A DNA stretch of 64,000 bases from Pseudomonadota bacterium (GTDB taxonomy: Bacteria > Pseudomonadota > Gammaproteobacteria > Steroidobacterales > Woeseiaceae). The stretch is taken from contig JAHKKM010000006.1 in the NCBI GenBank assembly GCA_020027645.1, forward strand, positions 1-64,000, in the 5' to 3' direction. Shown here piece after piece: positions 54,120 to 62,934 of the stretch (positions are counted from its first letter, which is position 1; each line of letters begins with the position of its first letter). A model generated the notes under the pieces. The model saw only the letters and a program-made list of their open reading frames with translations, searched no databases and was not told where the DNA came from. The translations under genes and the position numbers were made by a program.

Positions 54120-56483
54120 CTAAGGTTGTACCGGCACCAGCGGCCACAACACCGGCAACAGCAGCATGGCGGTGGCAAACAATACCAGCGTCAGCGGCAC
54201 GCCCACCTTCAGGTAATCGATGAATCGATAGCCGCCGGGACCCATGACCAGGATATTGGCCGGGTGAGAAATCGGGCTGGAAAAACTGGCGGCAGCCATA
54301 GCGATCGCCATCATCGCCGTGTGTGGCAGCACGCCGATGTCGGCCATCGCTGTTAACACGATGGGAGACATCAGTACTACCAGCACGGCCGCAGGAATGA
54401 TCATCGATGCCATCGCGGTCAGTGCGTAGAGTCCCATGATGACGGGCCAGGGACCGGAATCGCCAAGCAAGGCCATCAGCTGCGTGGCGAGGTACGATGC
54501 AGTGCCCGTATCGTGCATCGCCGTGCCTAGCGGCAACATGCCGGCAATCAGAAATATCACCTTCCAGTTGATGGCGCGATACGCCTGTTCCATGTTCAGG
54601 CAGCCGGTGAGCACCATGATGCTGCTGCCGACGACCGCGGCGACGGCGATCGGTAAAAGTCCGCCCATGACACTCGCGACCACGCCCAGCATGATGAGTG
54701 CGGCCAGCCTGGCGCGTCCGGTGTCCGGCGGCTCCTGCCCGAGTGGTGTCAGGATCAGGAAATCGGACTCGTTGGCGAGGAGCTGCAGGCGGTCGCGTGG
54801 ACCGAGCAACAACAGCGCATCGCCGACCTGCAGGCGCTCATCGGCGAGGTCGGTGCCGAGCGGGCCACCCTCGCGCCAGATGCCGGCCAGCTCGATGCCG
54901 TAACGTTCACGGAAATTCAGTTCGCCGACGGTCTTTCCTGCCAGCGCGCTGCGCGGATCGAGGGTCGCATCCATGAGTGTCAGTCGCGCCGACTCGAAAG
55001 CGCCAAGATTGGGCACCGTCCGGGTTTCGACTTCCAGTTCCTGCAAACCGCGCAAGACGTCGAGGTCCTCGTGCTGCCCCTCGATAAGCAGCAGGTCTCC
55101 GCCTTCGAGAACTTCGTCGCCGCGTGGCATGACCGTGAGCTTTCCATCACGGAAGATCGCCAGTACCCGAAAATCGAAAACGTCATCCAGCCGGCTGCGC
55201 CGCAGGGTAATGTCTGCGAGATCGCTGTACTTGGGGAGCCGCACGACGAACAGGTGCTCATCCGTCTTGTAAACGTTTTGCAGATTCTCTGGGGAAAGGG
55301 TTGTTACGTTCTGGAAATCGGCATGCTTCTCCAGATTGGCGATGTCGTCGGTCTCGCCCTGCAGCAACAGCCGGTCGCCGGCGCGCAATGGCACGTAAGC
55401 CAGGTTCGTCAGCCGGTACTGATTGCGCCGATAAATGCCGACGATGCTGACATTGAACCGGTTCCTGAAAGAAGCGTGGCGCACCAGTTCGCCGACCAGC
55501 GGGGACCCGTCCTGCAGAACAACTTCGGCGTAAGCCATGCGGGCTGCAACCATCGATTTCAGTACCGGTGCTTCTCGCTCGATGACCAGGTCGCTCCAGC
55601 GTTGCAGCTCCCGAAACTGGTCGAGGCGCCCCTTTACCAGGATGCTGTCACCACCGCGCAGGACTGTTTGCCTGCTGGGGAAGGTTTCACTTCGGCCGTT
55701 ACGTACCAGCGCGAGAATGATCAATCCCGTCGATGAGCCGATACGACTGTCCGTCAGCGTCTTGCCGACCAGTACCGAATCCTCTGGAATGCTCAACAGG
55801 AAGGTCTGCTCCTGAAGTTTGTAGAGCGACCTCAAGCTGCGCTGGCTGTGTTGCCGGCTTCTCTCGACCCGCGTTCTCGGCAGGAGCATTCGGCCGACCA
55901 GGCCGACAAACAATACTCCGGTGATCATCAGCGCACCGCCGATCGGCGTGAAATCGAAAAGCCTGAACGGCTCAAAGCCAGCCTGGCTCAGCGCGTCACT
56001 GATCAGCAGGTTCCGCGGCGAGCCGATCAGAGTAGTCAGGCCTCCCAGCAGTGTTGCGAATGCGAGTGGCATCAGCAGACGGGATACCGGGATGCGCGTG
56101 CGGCGCGCAACTTCGACTGCAACGGGCAGCATCAATGCGGCAACACCGATGTTGTTCATGAAGGCGGAAAGTACAGCGGCGGTCAACATGATCACGAGTA
56201 TCATCGGCACCTCGCGTTTACCCGCGATGCGCAGCACCTGGTGCCCGATGATGTTGGCAATACCGGTACGTGTCAGGCCTTCGCTCAGGATGAACATCGC
56301 CCACACGGTAATCACCGCACTGCTGCTGAACCCCTGGAAGATGTCGTCGGAGCCGACCAGGCCGGTGACTGCCAGCGTTCCGAGTACCAGCAGCGCCACC
56401 AGGTCCGTACGAACGACTTCGCTGACAAACAGAATCAGCGATATGGCCAGGATGCCAAGAACCAGTGCGATCTCGAATGTCAT
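54120..56483 (-). CDS. SLC13/DASS-type anion transporter with four RCK_C-like domains
   Basis: 787 residues. Membrane halves at about 1-210 and 590-787 (ALMLPVAVEVARR, LTTLIGSPRNLL, MNNIGVAA, and the second ISHPANILVMGPGGY repeat) form the DASS fold for sulfate, dicarboxylates or phosphate. Between them are four TrkA-C-like segments beginning near 220, 310, 395 and 490, each ending in a GDxLLLxG pattern. They may bind nucleotides or ions and gate the carrier. The ATG at 56483 begins the first helix. Confidence 0.87.
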   Translation of the reverse strand: MTFEIALVLGILAISLILFVSEVVRTDLVALLVLGTLAVTGLVGSDDIFQGFSSSAVITVWAMFILSEGLTRTGIANIIGHQVLRIAGKREVPMILVIMLTAAVLSAFMNNIGVAALMLPVAVEVARRTRIPVSRLLMPLAFATLLGGLTTLIGSPRNLLISDALSQAGFEPFRLFDFTPIGGALMITGVLFVGLVGRMLLPRTRVERSRQHSQRSLRSLYKLQEQTFLLSIPEDSVLVGKTLTDSRIGSSTGLIILALVRNGRSETFPSRQTVLRGGDSILVKGRLDQFRELQRWSDLVIEREAPVLKSMVAARMAYAEVVLQDGSPLVGELVRHASFRNRFNVSIVGIYRRNQYRLTNLAYVPLRAGDRLLLQGETDDIANLEKHADFQNVTTLSPENLQNVYKTDEHLFVVRLPKYSDLADITLRRSRLDDVFDFRVLAIFRDGKLTVMPRGDEVLEGGDLLLIEGQHEDLDVLRGLQELEVETRTVPNLGAFESARLTLMDATLDPRSALAGKTVGELNFRERYGIELAGIWREGGPLGTDLADERLQVGDALLLLGPRDRLQLLANESDFLILTPLGQEPPDTGRARLAALIMLGVVASVMGGLLPIAVAAVVGSSIMVLTGCLNMEQAYRAINWKVIFLIAGMLPLGTAMHDTGTASYLATQLMALLGDSGPWPVIMGLYALTAMASMIIPAAVLVVLMSPIVLTAMADIGVLPHTAMMAIAMAAASFSSPISHPANILVMGPGGYRFIDYLKVGVPLTLVLFATAMLLLPVLWPLVPVQP

Positions 56484-56604
56484 TGTCGGGTGGGCGTGAT
56501 GGCCCTGTACTACTCGAAGGGACTGAATCAGAATTGCACGGATTTTATACACGACGCCCGGTGAATAAGCCAAAGAGCGCGTCACGGTTCTGCCAAAGTC
56601 AGAT

Positions 56605-57386
56605 GTGAAAACCACAATCAGTTATGAACCAAGAGTGCCGCGACGAACTGTCAGGCACCGTATCCGTGGAGTCGATTACTGCATCAATGAATGGGGCGAC
56701 GTAAGCGCCCCGGCACTGTTCCTGTTGCACGGCTGGGGTGACGCCGGCAGCACGTTCCAGTTTCTGGTCGATGAGCTGTCATCGGACTGGTGGGTCGTGG
56801 CTCCCGACTGGCGCGGTTTCGGCGAATCGCATTACCGGACCGAGTGCTACTGGTTCCCCGATTACGTCGTGTCAGCGCCTTTGTCAATGTCGAAGGTTTC
56901 GGTCTGGCCGACAGCGATCCATCGAATGCCCCGGCGCACTACCGGCGCTGGATCGAAGCGGGACGCGAACAGCGCGGGTATACGCGCTACCAGTCCTCCG
57001 ACGAACTCGTGCCGAAGATCCTGAAGCGCAGCCCGAAGATGCCAGCCGACAAGGCCCAGTTCGTTGCCCGGCAGTGGGCAGCAGAGACTGCAAACGGCAT
57101 CGAGCTGAAGGCCGACCCGGCACACAAATTACCCAATGCCGTGCAATACCGGCGCGCCGAAGCCATGGCCTGCCGCGCTGCCATCCAGGCGCGGGTACTG
57201 GTGGTTAGCGGTGAAGACTCCGATTTCTTCGAGGCCGGCAAAGCCTGGCTGGACGCCGGTCAGGCTGCGGCCGAATATCCGCGCGCGAGCCTCGCAACCA
57301 TACCGGGAGCCGGGCACATGGCGCACTTCGAGCAACCGGCGAGGCTCGCGCGGGTCATCGAGGACTTTCTGCTGCAAGACTTGTAA
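56605..57386 (+). pseudogene. Alpha/beta hydrolase broken by an internal frameshifting deletion
   Basis: From a GTG at 56605 the first 89 residues read as a normal hydrolase: ALFLLHGWGDAGST oxyanion region, WVVAPDWRGFGESH, YWFPDY. Near 56869 the frame breaks: the rest continues in another frame as RVSAFVNVEGFGL to a typical end with GAGHMAHFEQP (the catalytic histidine) and stop at 57386. About 35-40 residues are missing in between, including the GxSxG nucleophile elbow. The two halves cannot make an active enzyme. Sequencing or assembly loss is possible. Confidence 0.8.
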
Positions 57387-57446
57387 ATTCGTCCAGTACT
57401 GTATAAAAATACAGAACTTTTCCCGGGGCGAAAATGTGCGGCGAAT

Positions 57447-59549
57447 ATGGGCGCGACAGCCGAACTTCGAGCGGATTACCTGCAGGACCTGAACCCGTCA
57501 CAACGGCAGGCGGCAGCCTACGGCGCATGCAATGGTGACGGTCGTTTTGCAGCAGGACCCCTGCTGGTAATCGCCGGTGCGGGTACCGGCAAGACCATGA
57601 CGCTGGCACATCGCGTGGCGCACCTGGTTATCCAGGGCATTAGTCCCGAACGCATCCTGCTGCTGACTTTTACCCGGCGCGCGGCACAGACGATGACCCG
57701 CAGGGTAGAAGCGATTGTGCGCAAGGCGCTGCATGACAGTCATGGCAGCAATGCATCGCCGGTGCAACTTCCCTGGTCGGGTACCTTTCACTCGGTTGCC
57801 AACCGGCTGCTGCGTCACTACGCACACAACCTCTGTCTCGACCCCGGATTTTCGGTGCTCGATCGCGGCGATTCAGCTGACGTCATGGATGTGGTCCGGC
57901 ATGAAATGAGCCTGTCGACAAAATCCAGGCGCTTTCCGAAGAAGGACACCTGCCTCGCCATCTATTCCCGCTGTGTGAATGCGCGCACGTCGCTGGCCGA
58001 CGCGTTGGCTGCAACGTTTCCCTGGTGCCAGGACTGGGAGGCGGAACTTCGCGAACTGTTTCGCGCCTACGTGTCGCGAAAGCAGGACAGCAATGCGCTC
58101 GATTACGATGACTTGCTGCTTTATTGGAGTCACCTGGTTGCCGAGCCGGAGATTGCCGCTGAAATCGGCTCCTGGTTCGATCATGTGCTGGTCGACGAAT
58201 ACCAGGACACGAACCTGTTACAGGCGGAAATCCTGAACGCCATCAAACCGGAAGGGCAGGGGTTGACCGTGGTAGGCGACGATGCGCAGTCGATCTACTC
58301 GTTTCGTGCAGCCGAGGTCGAGAATATTCTCGGATTTGCAGATCAGTACATGCCGAGCGCGACCGTCGTGAGCCTCGAGGAAAACTATCGATCGACGCAA
58401 CCGATACTGGACAGCGCGAATTGCCTGATTGCGGAGAGCGAGCGACAGTACCGGAAGAACCTGTTTACGGCGAAAAAAGGCGGGGCAAGTCCGCAATACA
58501 TCACCGTGGAGGACGCCGACGCCGAAGCGGAGTTCGTGGTGCACGGAGTCCTCGCGAATCGCGAGCAGGGCATGCAACTGAAAAATCAGGCGGTACTGTT
58601 TCGCGGCGCGCACCACAGCGACAGGCTGGAACTCGAGCTGGTTCGCCGCAATATTCCGTACGTCAAGTACGGTGGCCTGAAATTCCTCGAGGCCGGCCAT
58701 GTCAAGGACCTGCTGTCGATACTCAAGTGGGCGGAGAACCCGCGCAACCAGGTGGCGGCGTTCAGGGTTTTGAAGCTTCTGCCGGGAATGGGTCCGGCGT
58801 ATGCGTCACGTTGTTTCGAACACCATGTCGCTGCGGATTTCCGGTTTTCCTCGCTGCAATATTTTTCGCCACCATCCGGCGCCCGCGCGGACTGGCCAGG
58901 TTTCAGCAAGCTGATGGAGCAGTTGTCGGCTGCGGCACTGGACGACAGCGGCTGGCAGGCACAGATTTCTGCTGCAAGAAAATGGTATCAGCCACATCTC
59001 GAACGCCTGTACGACGGACTGGAGACCCGCGAAGCGGATCTCGAACAACTCGAACAGATTTCCGGCCGCTACGCGACGCGGGAACGATTCCTGACTGAAC
59101 TGACTCTGGATCCTCCGGCGGCGGGCGGCGATCTGGCTGGCGACCCTTTGCTGGACGAGGACTATCTGATTCTCTCGACGGTACATTCCGCAAAAGGTCA
59201 GGAGTGGGATGCGGTATACCTGCTGAATTTCGCCGATGGCAACTTCCCGTCCGAGTTTTCCACCGGCAAGACAGATCTCATCGAGGAAGAACGCCGCCTG
59301 CTGTACGTCGCGATGACTCGCGCGAGGCAATCTCTGCACCTGATTGCGCCGCTCAAGTACCACGTGACCCAACAGCGCCGCGATGGCGACAGGCATGTCT
59401 ATGGCGCCAGGAGCCGCTTCATGACGGATCGCCTGATGCGCACGATGCAGGCGCGCTTTTATGGACGGACCGAAACTGTTTCGGCGCGGCTCGTGCCTGT
59501 CAGCAACAGGCAAATCGACGTTGCAGGCCGAATGCGCGAGATGTGGTAG
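57447..59549 (+). CDS. UvrD/Rep-type superfamily 1 helicase
   Basis: 700 residues. Motif I GAGTGKT near residue 36, motif II VDEYQDT, motif III GDDAQSIYSFRAAE, motif V STVHSAKGQEWDAVYL and motif VI VAMTRAR are all intact. Overall plan is shorter than UvrD/PcrA/Rep, with a reduced 2B region. DNA repair or replication-fork work is likely, but it is a divergent member. Follows the broken hydrolase by 60 bases. Confidence 0.92.
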   Translation: MGATAELRADYLQDLNPSQRQAAAYGACNGDGRFAAGPLLVIAGAGTGKTMTLAHRVAHLVIQGISPERILLLTFTRRAAQTMTRRVEAIVRKALHDSHGSNASPVQLPWSGTFHSVANRLLRHYAHNLCLDPGFSVLDRGDSADVMDVVRHEMSLSTKSRRFPKKDTCLAIYSRCVNARTSLADALAATFPWCQDWEAELRELFRAYVSRKQDSNALDYDDLLLYWSHLVAEPEIAAEIGSWFDHVLVDEYQDTNLLQAEILNAIKPEGQGLTVVGDDAQSIYSFRAAEVENILGFADQYMPSATVVSLEENYRSTQPILDSANCLIAESERQYRKNLFTAKKGGASPQYITVEDADAEAEFVVHGVLANREQGMQLKNQAVLFRGAHHSDRLELELVRRNIPYVKYGGLKFLEAGHVKDLLSILKWAENPRNQVAAFRVLKLLPGMGPAYASRCFEHHVAADFRFSSLQYFSPPSGARADWPGFSKLMEQLSAAALDDSGWQAQISAARKWYQPHLERLYDGLETREADLEQLEQISGRYATRERFLTELTLDPPAAGGDLAGDPLLDEDYLILSTVHSAKGQEWDAVYLLNFADGNFPSEFSTGKTDLIEEERRLLYVAMTRARQSLHLIAPLKYHVTQQRRDGDRHVYGARSRFMTDRLMRTMQARFYGRTETVSARLVPVSNRQIDVAGRMREMW

Positions 59550-59575
59550 CCGCGCTGGCTTGCGCTACGCGCCGG

Positions 59576-59992
59576 TCAATGCCAGGCGCCGATGATCGTT
59601 GCCATCACGGCGAATGACACTACGTAATAGCCCGCATTGATGCGGAACAGGCGCAGTGATCGCAGTTCGAAAAGGTAGGTAACTCCGTATGCCGTTGCGA
59701 TCCAGCAGATGCCTATCGTCAGGCCGGATTGCAGCCCTGTCAGCCAGGTGCTGCCGGTGCCGAGAAAGGCAGCCAGTGCGGTTGCCGCGACAAATTGCAG
59801 CATGGCTGTACCGGCGAGTACCGGCCGCATGTTGATCTTTGCAATGGATTCGTCGGAGAGCCCCACTTCCTGCATCCATGCAGTACCGAACAGGACCTTC
59901 GAATACCACAGCGCCCCGAGCGTGAACGCTGCAGCAGTTGCAGCCAGAACTGCCAGCCAGTTTACGGCTGTCAATGCGTCGCCAATCCCCAT
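59576..59992 (-). CDS. DUF1761 membrane protein
   Basis: 138 residues with four membrane helices. NWLAVLAATAAAFTLGALWYSKVLFGTAWM at the start is the DUF1761 hallmark (WYSP-like motif). No function is known. The gene converges with the helicase and its ATG at 59992 faces the long leader of the next plus-strand gene. Confidence 0.86.
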   Translation of the reverse strand: MGIGDALTAVNWLAVLAATAAAFTLGALWYSKVLFGTAWMQEVGLSDESIAKINMRPVLAGTAMLQFVAATALAAFLGTGSTWLTGLQSGLTIGICWIATAYGVTYLFELRSLRLFRINAGYYVVSFAVMATIIGAWH

Positions 59993-60302
59993 GGCAAGAT
60001 CCTTATTATTCTTGTACGAATAGCCCAGTCTATCAGAGGCTGGCCGGCACCAGCACTGTTCGGCATGTCACATTTCCTCGCTGTAGTTTTCAGGCTACGA
60101 CAGCGATCGTGAACCTTGTCACAAATATTTCGCTGAAAAAACGATATACATAAAGTGTCGTTCGCTTTTCGCGCACGAGCGTGAATGGCGATACGCGGTG
60201 GTCTCGGCGGCTGTTATTGGAGTGCACGCGTCGGGGTGCACGCGTTTTTCGGTCGGCCGCTGAGCCATCAGGTTTTCTTTTCGCAAAGAGGAAAGCTTGG
60301 CG
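59993..60302. other. Long leader region with a direct repeat
   Basis: 310 bases between divergent genes. GTGCACGCGT occurs twice (60222-60231 and 60236-60245), the second running into TTTTT. The self-complementary ACGCGT cores could pair as a short six-base stem before the T-run, a weak terminator-like or attenuator-like shape. GAGGAAA precedes the ATG at 60303. Confidence 0.35.
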
Positions 60303-60935
60303 ATGAATATCAGCTCCACTGCTGGTCACGTAATGCCGGTCCGGAATCTTCGTGATTATTTTCGGCAATCCATCGATGCTGCGATCGACCGCCAGGGCGT
60401 CGCAGTCGATACCCACGCCACGCACTATGTCGTCAATCTACTGACAATTTTTTCGCGATCCGAAGAACTCTATGAAGACCGCGGTGACATGTACGGTTTG
60501 CGTCCGCTGGCGCTCATGCTTGCAGATGCCGTAGAGGCAAAAACGGCAGAGGAACGAAGTTTCACACTGCAACGGATAGGTGACGTTGCACTTTTCATAG
60601 CTGGCTTCTTTGCCGACAGCCTGGCGTACAAGCTGGTTGACCTGGACTATTACATTTACATGGGCGGCAGCGCCTATGGCTCGCTGTCCGACGAGGTTCG
60701 CGGCACAGTGCGAGGCCGGGCGCTCGCCGGCGTATACGCCGAGCTTGCTGCCAAATTCCAGATTGTCGTCGATGTGCTGAACGATGTCAGGGATGAAACA
60801 CGGCGCTCATCGGACGTCGATCTGCTGCGAACCTACGAAGTCTGGCTCAAGACGGGGAGCCGTCGGGCGGCGGCCTTGCTGCGACAGAACGGTGTCGTTC
60901 CAATGACCGGGCTCGGCACGCGGCCAAGGCACTGA
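60303..60935 (+). CDS. Unknown helical protein, first of a coupled pair
   Basis: 210 residues, not recognised. RNLRDYFRQSIDAAIDRQGV then HATHYVVNLLTIFSRSEELY and LQRIGDVALFIAGFFADSLAYKLVDLDYYIYMGGSAYGSL give a mainly helical, cytosolic protein without signal or membrane helix. The conserved-looking YYIYMGGSAY is distinctive. It ends in TGATG with the next gene. The ATG at 60303 is preferred over the in-frame TTG at 60297. Confidence 0.75.
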   Translation: MNISSTAGHVMPVRNLRDYFRQSIDAAIDRQGVAVDTHATHYVVNLLTIFSRSEELYEDRGDMYGLRPLALMLADAVEAKTAEERSFTLQRIGDVALFIAGFFADSLAYKLVDLDYYIYMGGSAYGSLSDEVRGTVRGRALAGVYAELAAKFQIVVDVLNDVRDETRRSSDVDLLRTYEVWLKTGSRRAAALLRQNGVVPMTGLGTRPRH

Positions 60936-61594
60936 TGCTTCGCGAGCTGCAGAATTATCTCAGCGGCATTTACCGCGCTGACCCGGGCTGTGCCGTGACG
61001 GATTACCTGGTGACCGACCCGACGCTTGCCGGAATTCTCGGTCGTGGCACGCTCGTGCCGAACTGCGAGGAATCCGTATTGATGTCGGACAACGGCGGTT
61101 CCCTCGATCTGTGCCTTTTTCTGGATCAGCAGCTTCTCGATCGCCTTGACGGAGAGAACCCGCTCGAGCAACTCAAGGCACCGAAACTCAAGGACGTGTG
61201 GACCGTCCTCGAAGGCGTCAGCCATTTCAATTACCTGGTCTGGAACGCGCGCCAGGACCGCAAGGTCACTCTGATGGAGCTGGAAATGCAGGCGGAGGTC
61301 GACAAGTTCGTCAGCACCTGGTTACTGGCACAGGAGCAGGAAGAATGTGACTTTGCTCACCTGTTGCACCGCTGGCTGTTCGACGACGTCAATTTCAACC
61401 CGGCCCTCGATGATGCACAGCGCCAGCGCTATGCGACGGCGAACCAATACGCAAGCCGCTTCTGTCACGGATTGTTAAAGCGCATGCCCGGCGGCAGTCA
61501 ACATTGTCTCGAAGAACTGCGGCATTTTTACCGCCTGTCCCAGGCGGGAAAAATCAGCCATATCCACAACAGGGCCTATACGACGACCAGCTGA
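60935..61594 (+). CDS. Unknown protein, second of a coupled pair
   Basis: 219 residues, not recognised. Has MSDNGGSLDLCLFLDQQLL, VWTVLEGVSHFNYLVWNA and a helical second half with FCHGLLKRMPGG and HFYRLSQAGKISHI. No signal peptide or membrane helix. The ATG shares one base with the stop of the previous gene, so the two are very probably translated together and may act together. The hint of an NGG-D-C-F pattern is not enough to name a catalytic site. Confidence 0.75.
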   Translation: MLRELQNYLSGIYRADPGCAVTDYLVTDPTLAGILGRGTLVPNCEESVLMSDNGGSLDLCLFLDQQLLDRLDGENPLEQLKAPKLKDVWTVLEGVSHFNYLVWNARQDRKVTLMELEMQAEVDKFVSTWLLAQEQEECDFAHLLHRWLFDDVNFNPALDDAQRQRYATANQYASRFCHGLLKRMPGGSQHCLEELRHFYRLSQAGKISHIHNRAYTTTS

Positions 61595-61602
61595 CCCCGG
61601 CC

Positions 61603-61632
61603 AAAAAAAAGACGGTGGCCGAAGCCACCGTC
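61603..61632 (-). terminator. Rho-independent terminator on the minus strand
   Basis: GACGGTGGC, TTCG loop, GCCACCGTC, then eight T when read on the minus strand. The T-tract lies on the side of 61603, so it ends leftward transcription. No leftward protein gene is seen upstream of it. It also lies just past the end of the plus-strand pair but has no T-tract in that direction. Confidence 0.85.
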
Positions 61633-61673
61633 AAGGTACGAAACAAACTGCATAAGGGGTATATTTGTTTCGT
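61603..61673 (-). ncRNA. Candidate small structured RNA ending at the terminator
   Basis: Before the terminator (minus strand) lies a perfect 10-bp stem, ACGAAACAAA ... TTTGTTTCGT, with a 16-base loop (61638-61673). Two hairpins in tandem ending in a T-tract is the plan of a Hfq-type small RNA. The 5' end and promoter are not identified, and it may only be the 3' end of a longer transcript. Confidence 0.4.
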
Positions 61674-61861
61674 CTGCCACTCGGTACGAATTCGCTGGCG
61701 ATCAATGACACATACCGGCCATTGCACCAAAGGTCTGCAAGCAAATTGCCAACCCCGATTTCGTTGATCTTGCAGTTTTGATGCGGGGCGAGCGGAAATG
61801 GTTGCAAACAATTTGGAATAAGTGGCCTGTTATAGGCCCGGGAAAGATTGCAAAAGAAACC

Positions 61862-61995
61862 GAAAATCGGGGTCAGACCACAATTTTGGTGACAGTAACC
61901 TTAATTCAATAGGGGCAACTCTGCTTTCTAGCGACAGCTAATGAGGAATTAAGGTTACTGTCACCATAATTGCTGTTCTTCTTACCCCGATTTTC
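61862..61995. repeat. Nested palindromic REP/MITE-like element, copy A
   Basis: Outer arms GAAAATCGGGGT (61862-61873) and ACCCCGATTTTC (61984-61995) enclose inner arms of 20 bp (61888-61907 and 61946-61965) that begin GGTGACAGTAACC. The middle reads CTTTCTAGCGACAGCTAATGAG. No ORF is in it. The shape is like REP/BIME elements mobilised by REP-associated transposases, none of which is in the window. Confidence 0.8.
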
Positions 61996-62012
61996 ATGAC
62001 GGGAGAGAATTA

Positions 62013-62783
62013 ATGAACATCGCAGCGAGGATTCAATCCGTTCGCGACCAGGTTTCGGATGCCGAATGGCAGATCCGCGTCGATCTCGCTGCCTGCTATC
62101 GGCTGATCGCCATGTACGGGTGGGACGATCTGGTCTTTACGCACATTTCGGCCCGGGTTCCCGGGCCCGATGAACATTTCCTGATCAATGCCTACGGGCT
62201 GATGTTCGAGGAAATGACGGCAAGTAGCCTGGTCAAGGTCGATCTATCCGGAACGAAAGTTCTCGATACGCCTCACATGATCAATCCGGCGGGATTCACG
62301 ATCCACAGCGCCATTCACCAGGCGCGGCACGATGTCGGTTGCGTGATTCATACGCATACCAAGGCCGGTGTGGCGGTATCCGCGCAGGCAGGCGGTCTAC
62401 TGCCGCTTTCGCAGGTCTCGCTGTTTCCGGTGGCGTCGATTGCCTATCACGATTACGAGGGGCTCGCACTCAACGATGCCGAGAAACCGCGCCTTGTGGC
62501 AGACCTCGGCAATCGTTCGCACATGATTTTGCGGAATCATGGCCTGCTGACCGCGGCTGCAACCATACCGGACGCGTTTCTTTCGATGTACCTGCTGGAG
62601 ACGGCGTGTCAGACGCAACTGCTTGCGCAGTCCGCGGGAGTGACGCTGACCATGATCAGTAACGAGATCCTCGCAGGTATCATGGCGCAGGCACAAACCG
62701 TGACCAAGGGTCTCGGCGGCAGCCTGGCCTGGCCAGGCTTGTTGCGAAAACTGGATCGGCGCGACAGCTCGTTCCGCAATTAG
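62013..62783 (+). CDS. Class II aldolase/adducin-family protein
   Basis: 256 residues. Zinc-dependent aldolase fold: FTHISARVPG near residue 48, INAYGLMFEEMTASSL, the HTHTKAG zinc histidines near 113, and LRNHGLL near 175. The family contains fuculose- and ribulose-phosphate aldolases and decarboxylases; the catalytic acid and substrate cannot be fixed. ATG with GGGAGAG upstream. The gene stands alone, bracketed by REP-like copies A and B, and its stop lies where the right-hand repeats begin. Confidence 0.9.
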   Translation: MNIAARIQSVRDQVSDAEWQIRVDLAACYRLIAMYGWDDLVFTHISARVPGPDEHFLINAYGLMFEEMTASSLVKVDLSGTKVLDTPHMINPAGFTIHSAIHQARHDVGCVIHTHTKAGVAVSAQAGGLLPLSQVSLFPVASIAYHDYEGLALNDAEKPRLVADLGNRSHMILRNHGLLTAAATIPDAFLSMYLLETACQTQLLAQSAGVTLTMISNEILAGIMAQAQTVTKGLGGSLAWPGLLRKLDRRDSSFRN

Positions 62784-62934
62784 GGTGACGAATTAGGGTG
62801 ACAGTAACCTTAATTCAATAGGCGCAAGTCTGCTTTCTAGCGACAGCTAATGAGGAATTAAGGTTACTGTCACCCTAATTCGCTTGTTGAATTAAGGTTA
62901 CTGTCACCCTAATTAGTCACTGTCACCCTAATTC
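62778..62934. repeat. REP-like palindromes, copy B and partial copies
   Basis: A full copy has 26-bp perfect arms (62791-62816 and 62855-62880). A half copy follows at 62889-62914, then a short piece of it at about 62916-62934. In front, AATTAGGGTGAC at 62778-62789 repeats the arm start. The aldolase stop TAG falls in the front piece and the ilvA stop lies in the last one. Confidence 0.8.

Noticed and set aside
54120-56483. TrkA-type potassium channel
   Set aside because: The membrane halves have the DASS/SLC13 pattern with duplicated SP/NP loops, not a potassium pore.
61862-62934. CRISPR-like array
   Set aside because: The repeats are palindromic, only two full copies, with no regular unique spacers and no cas genes.
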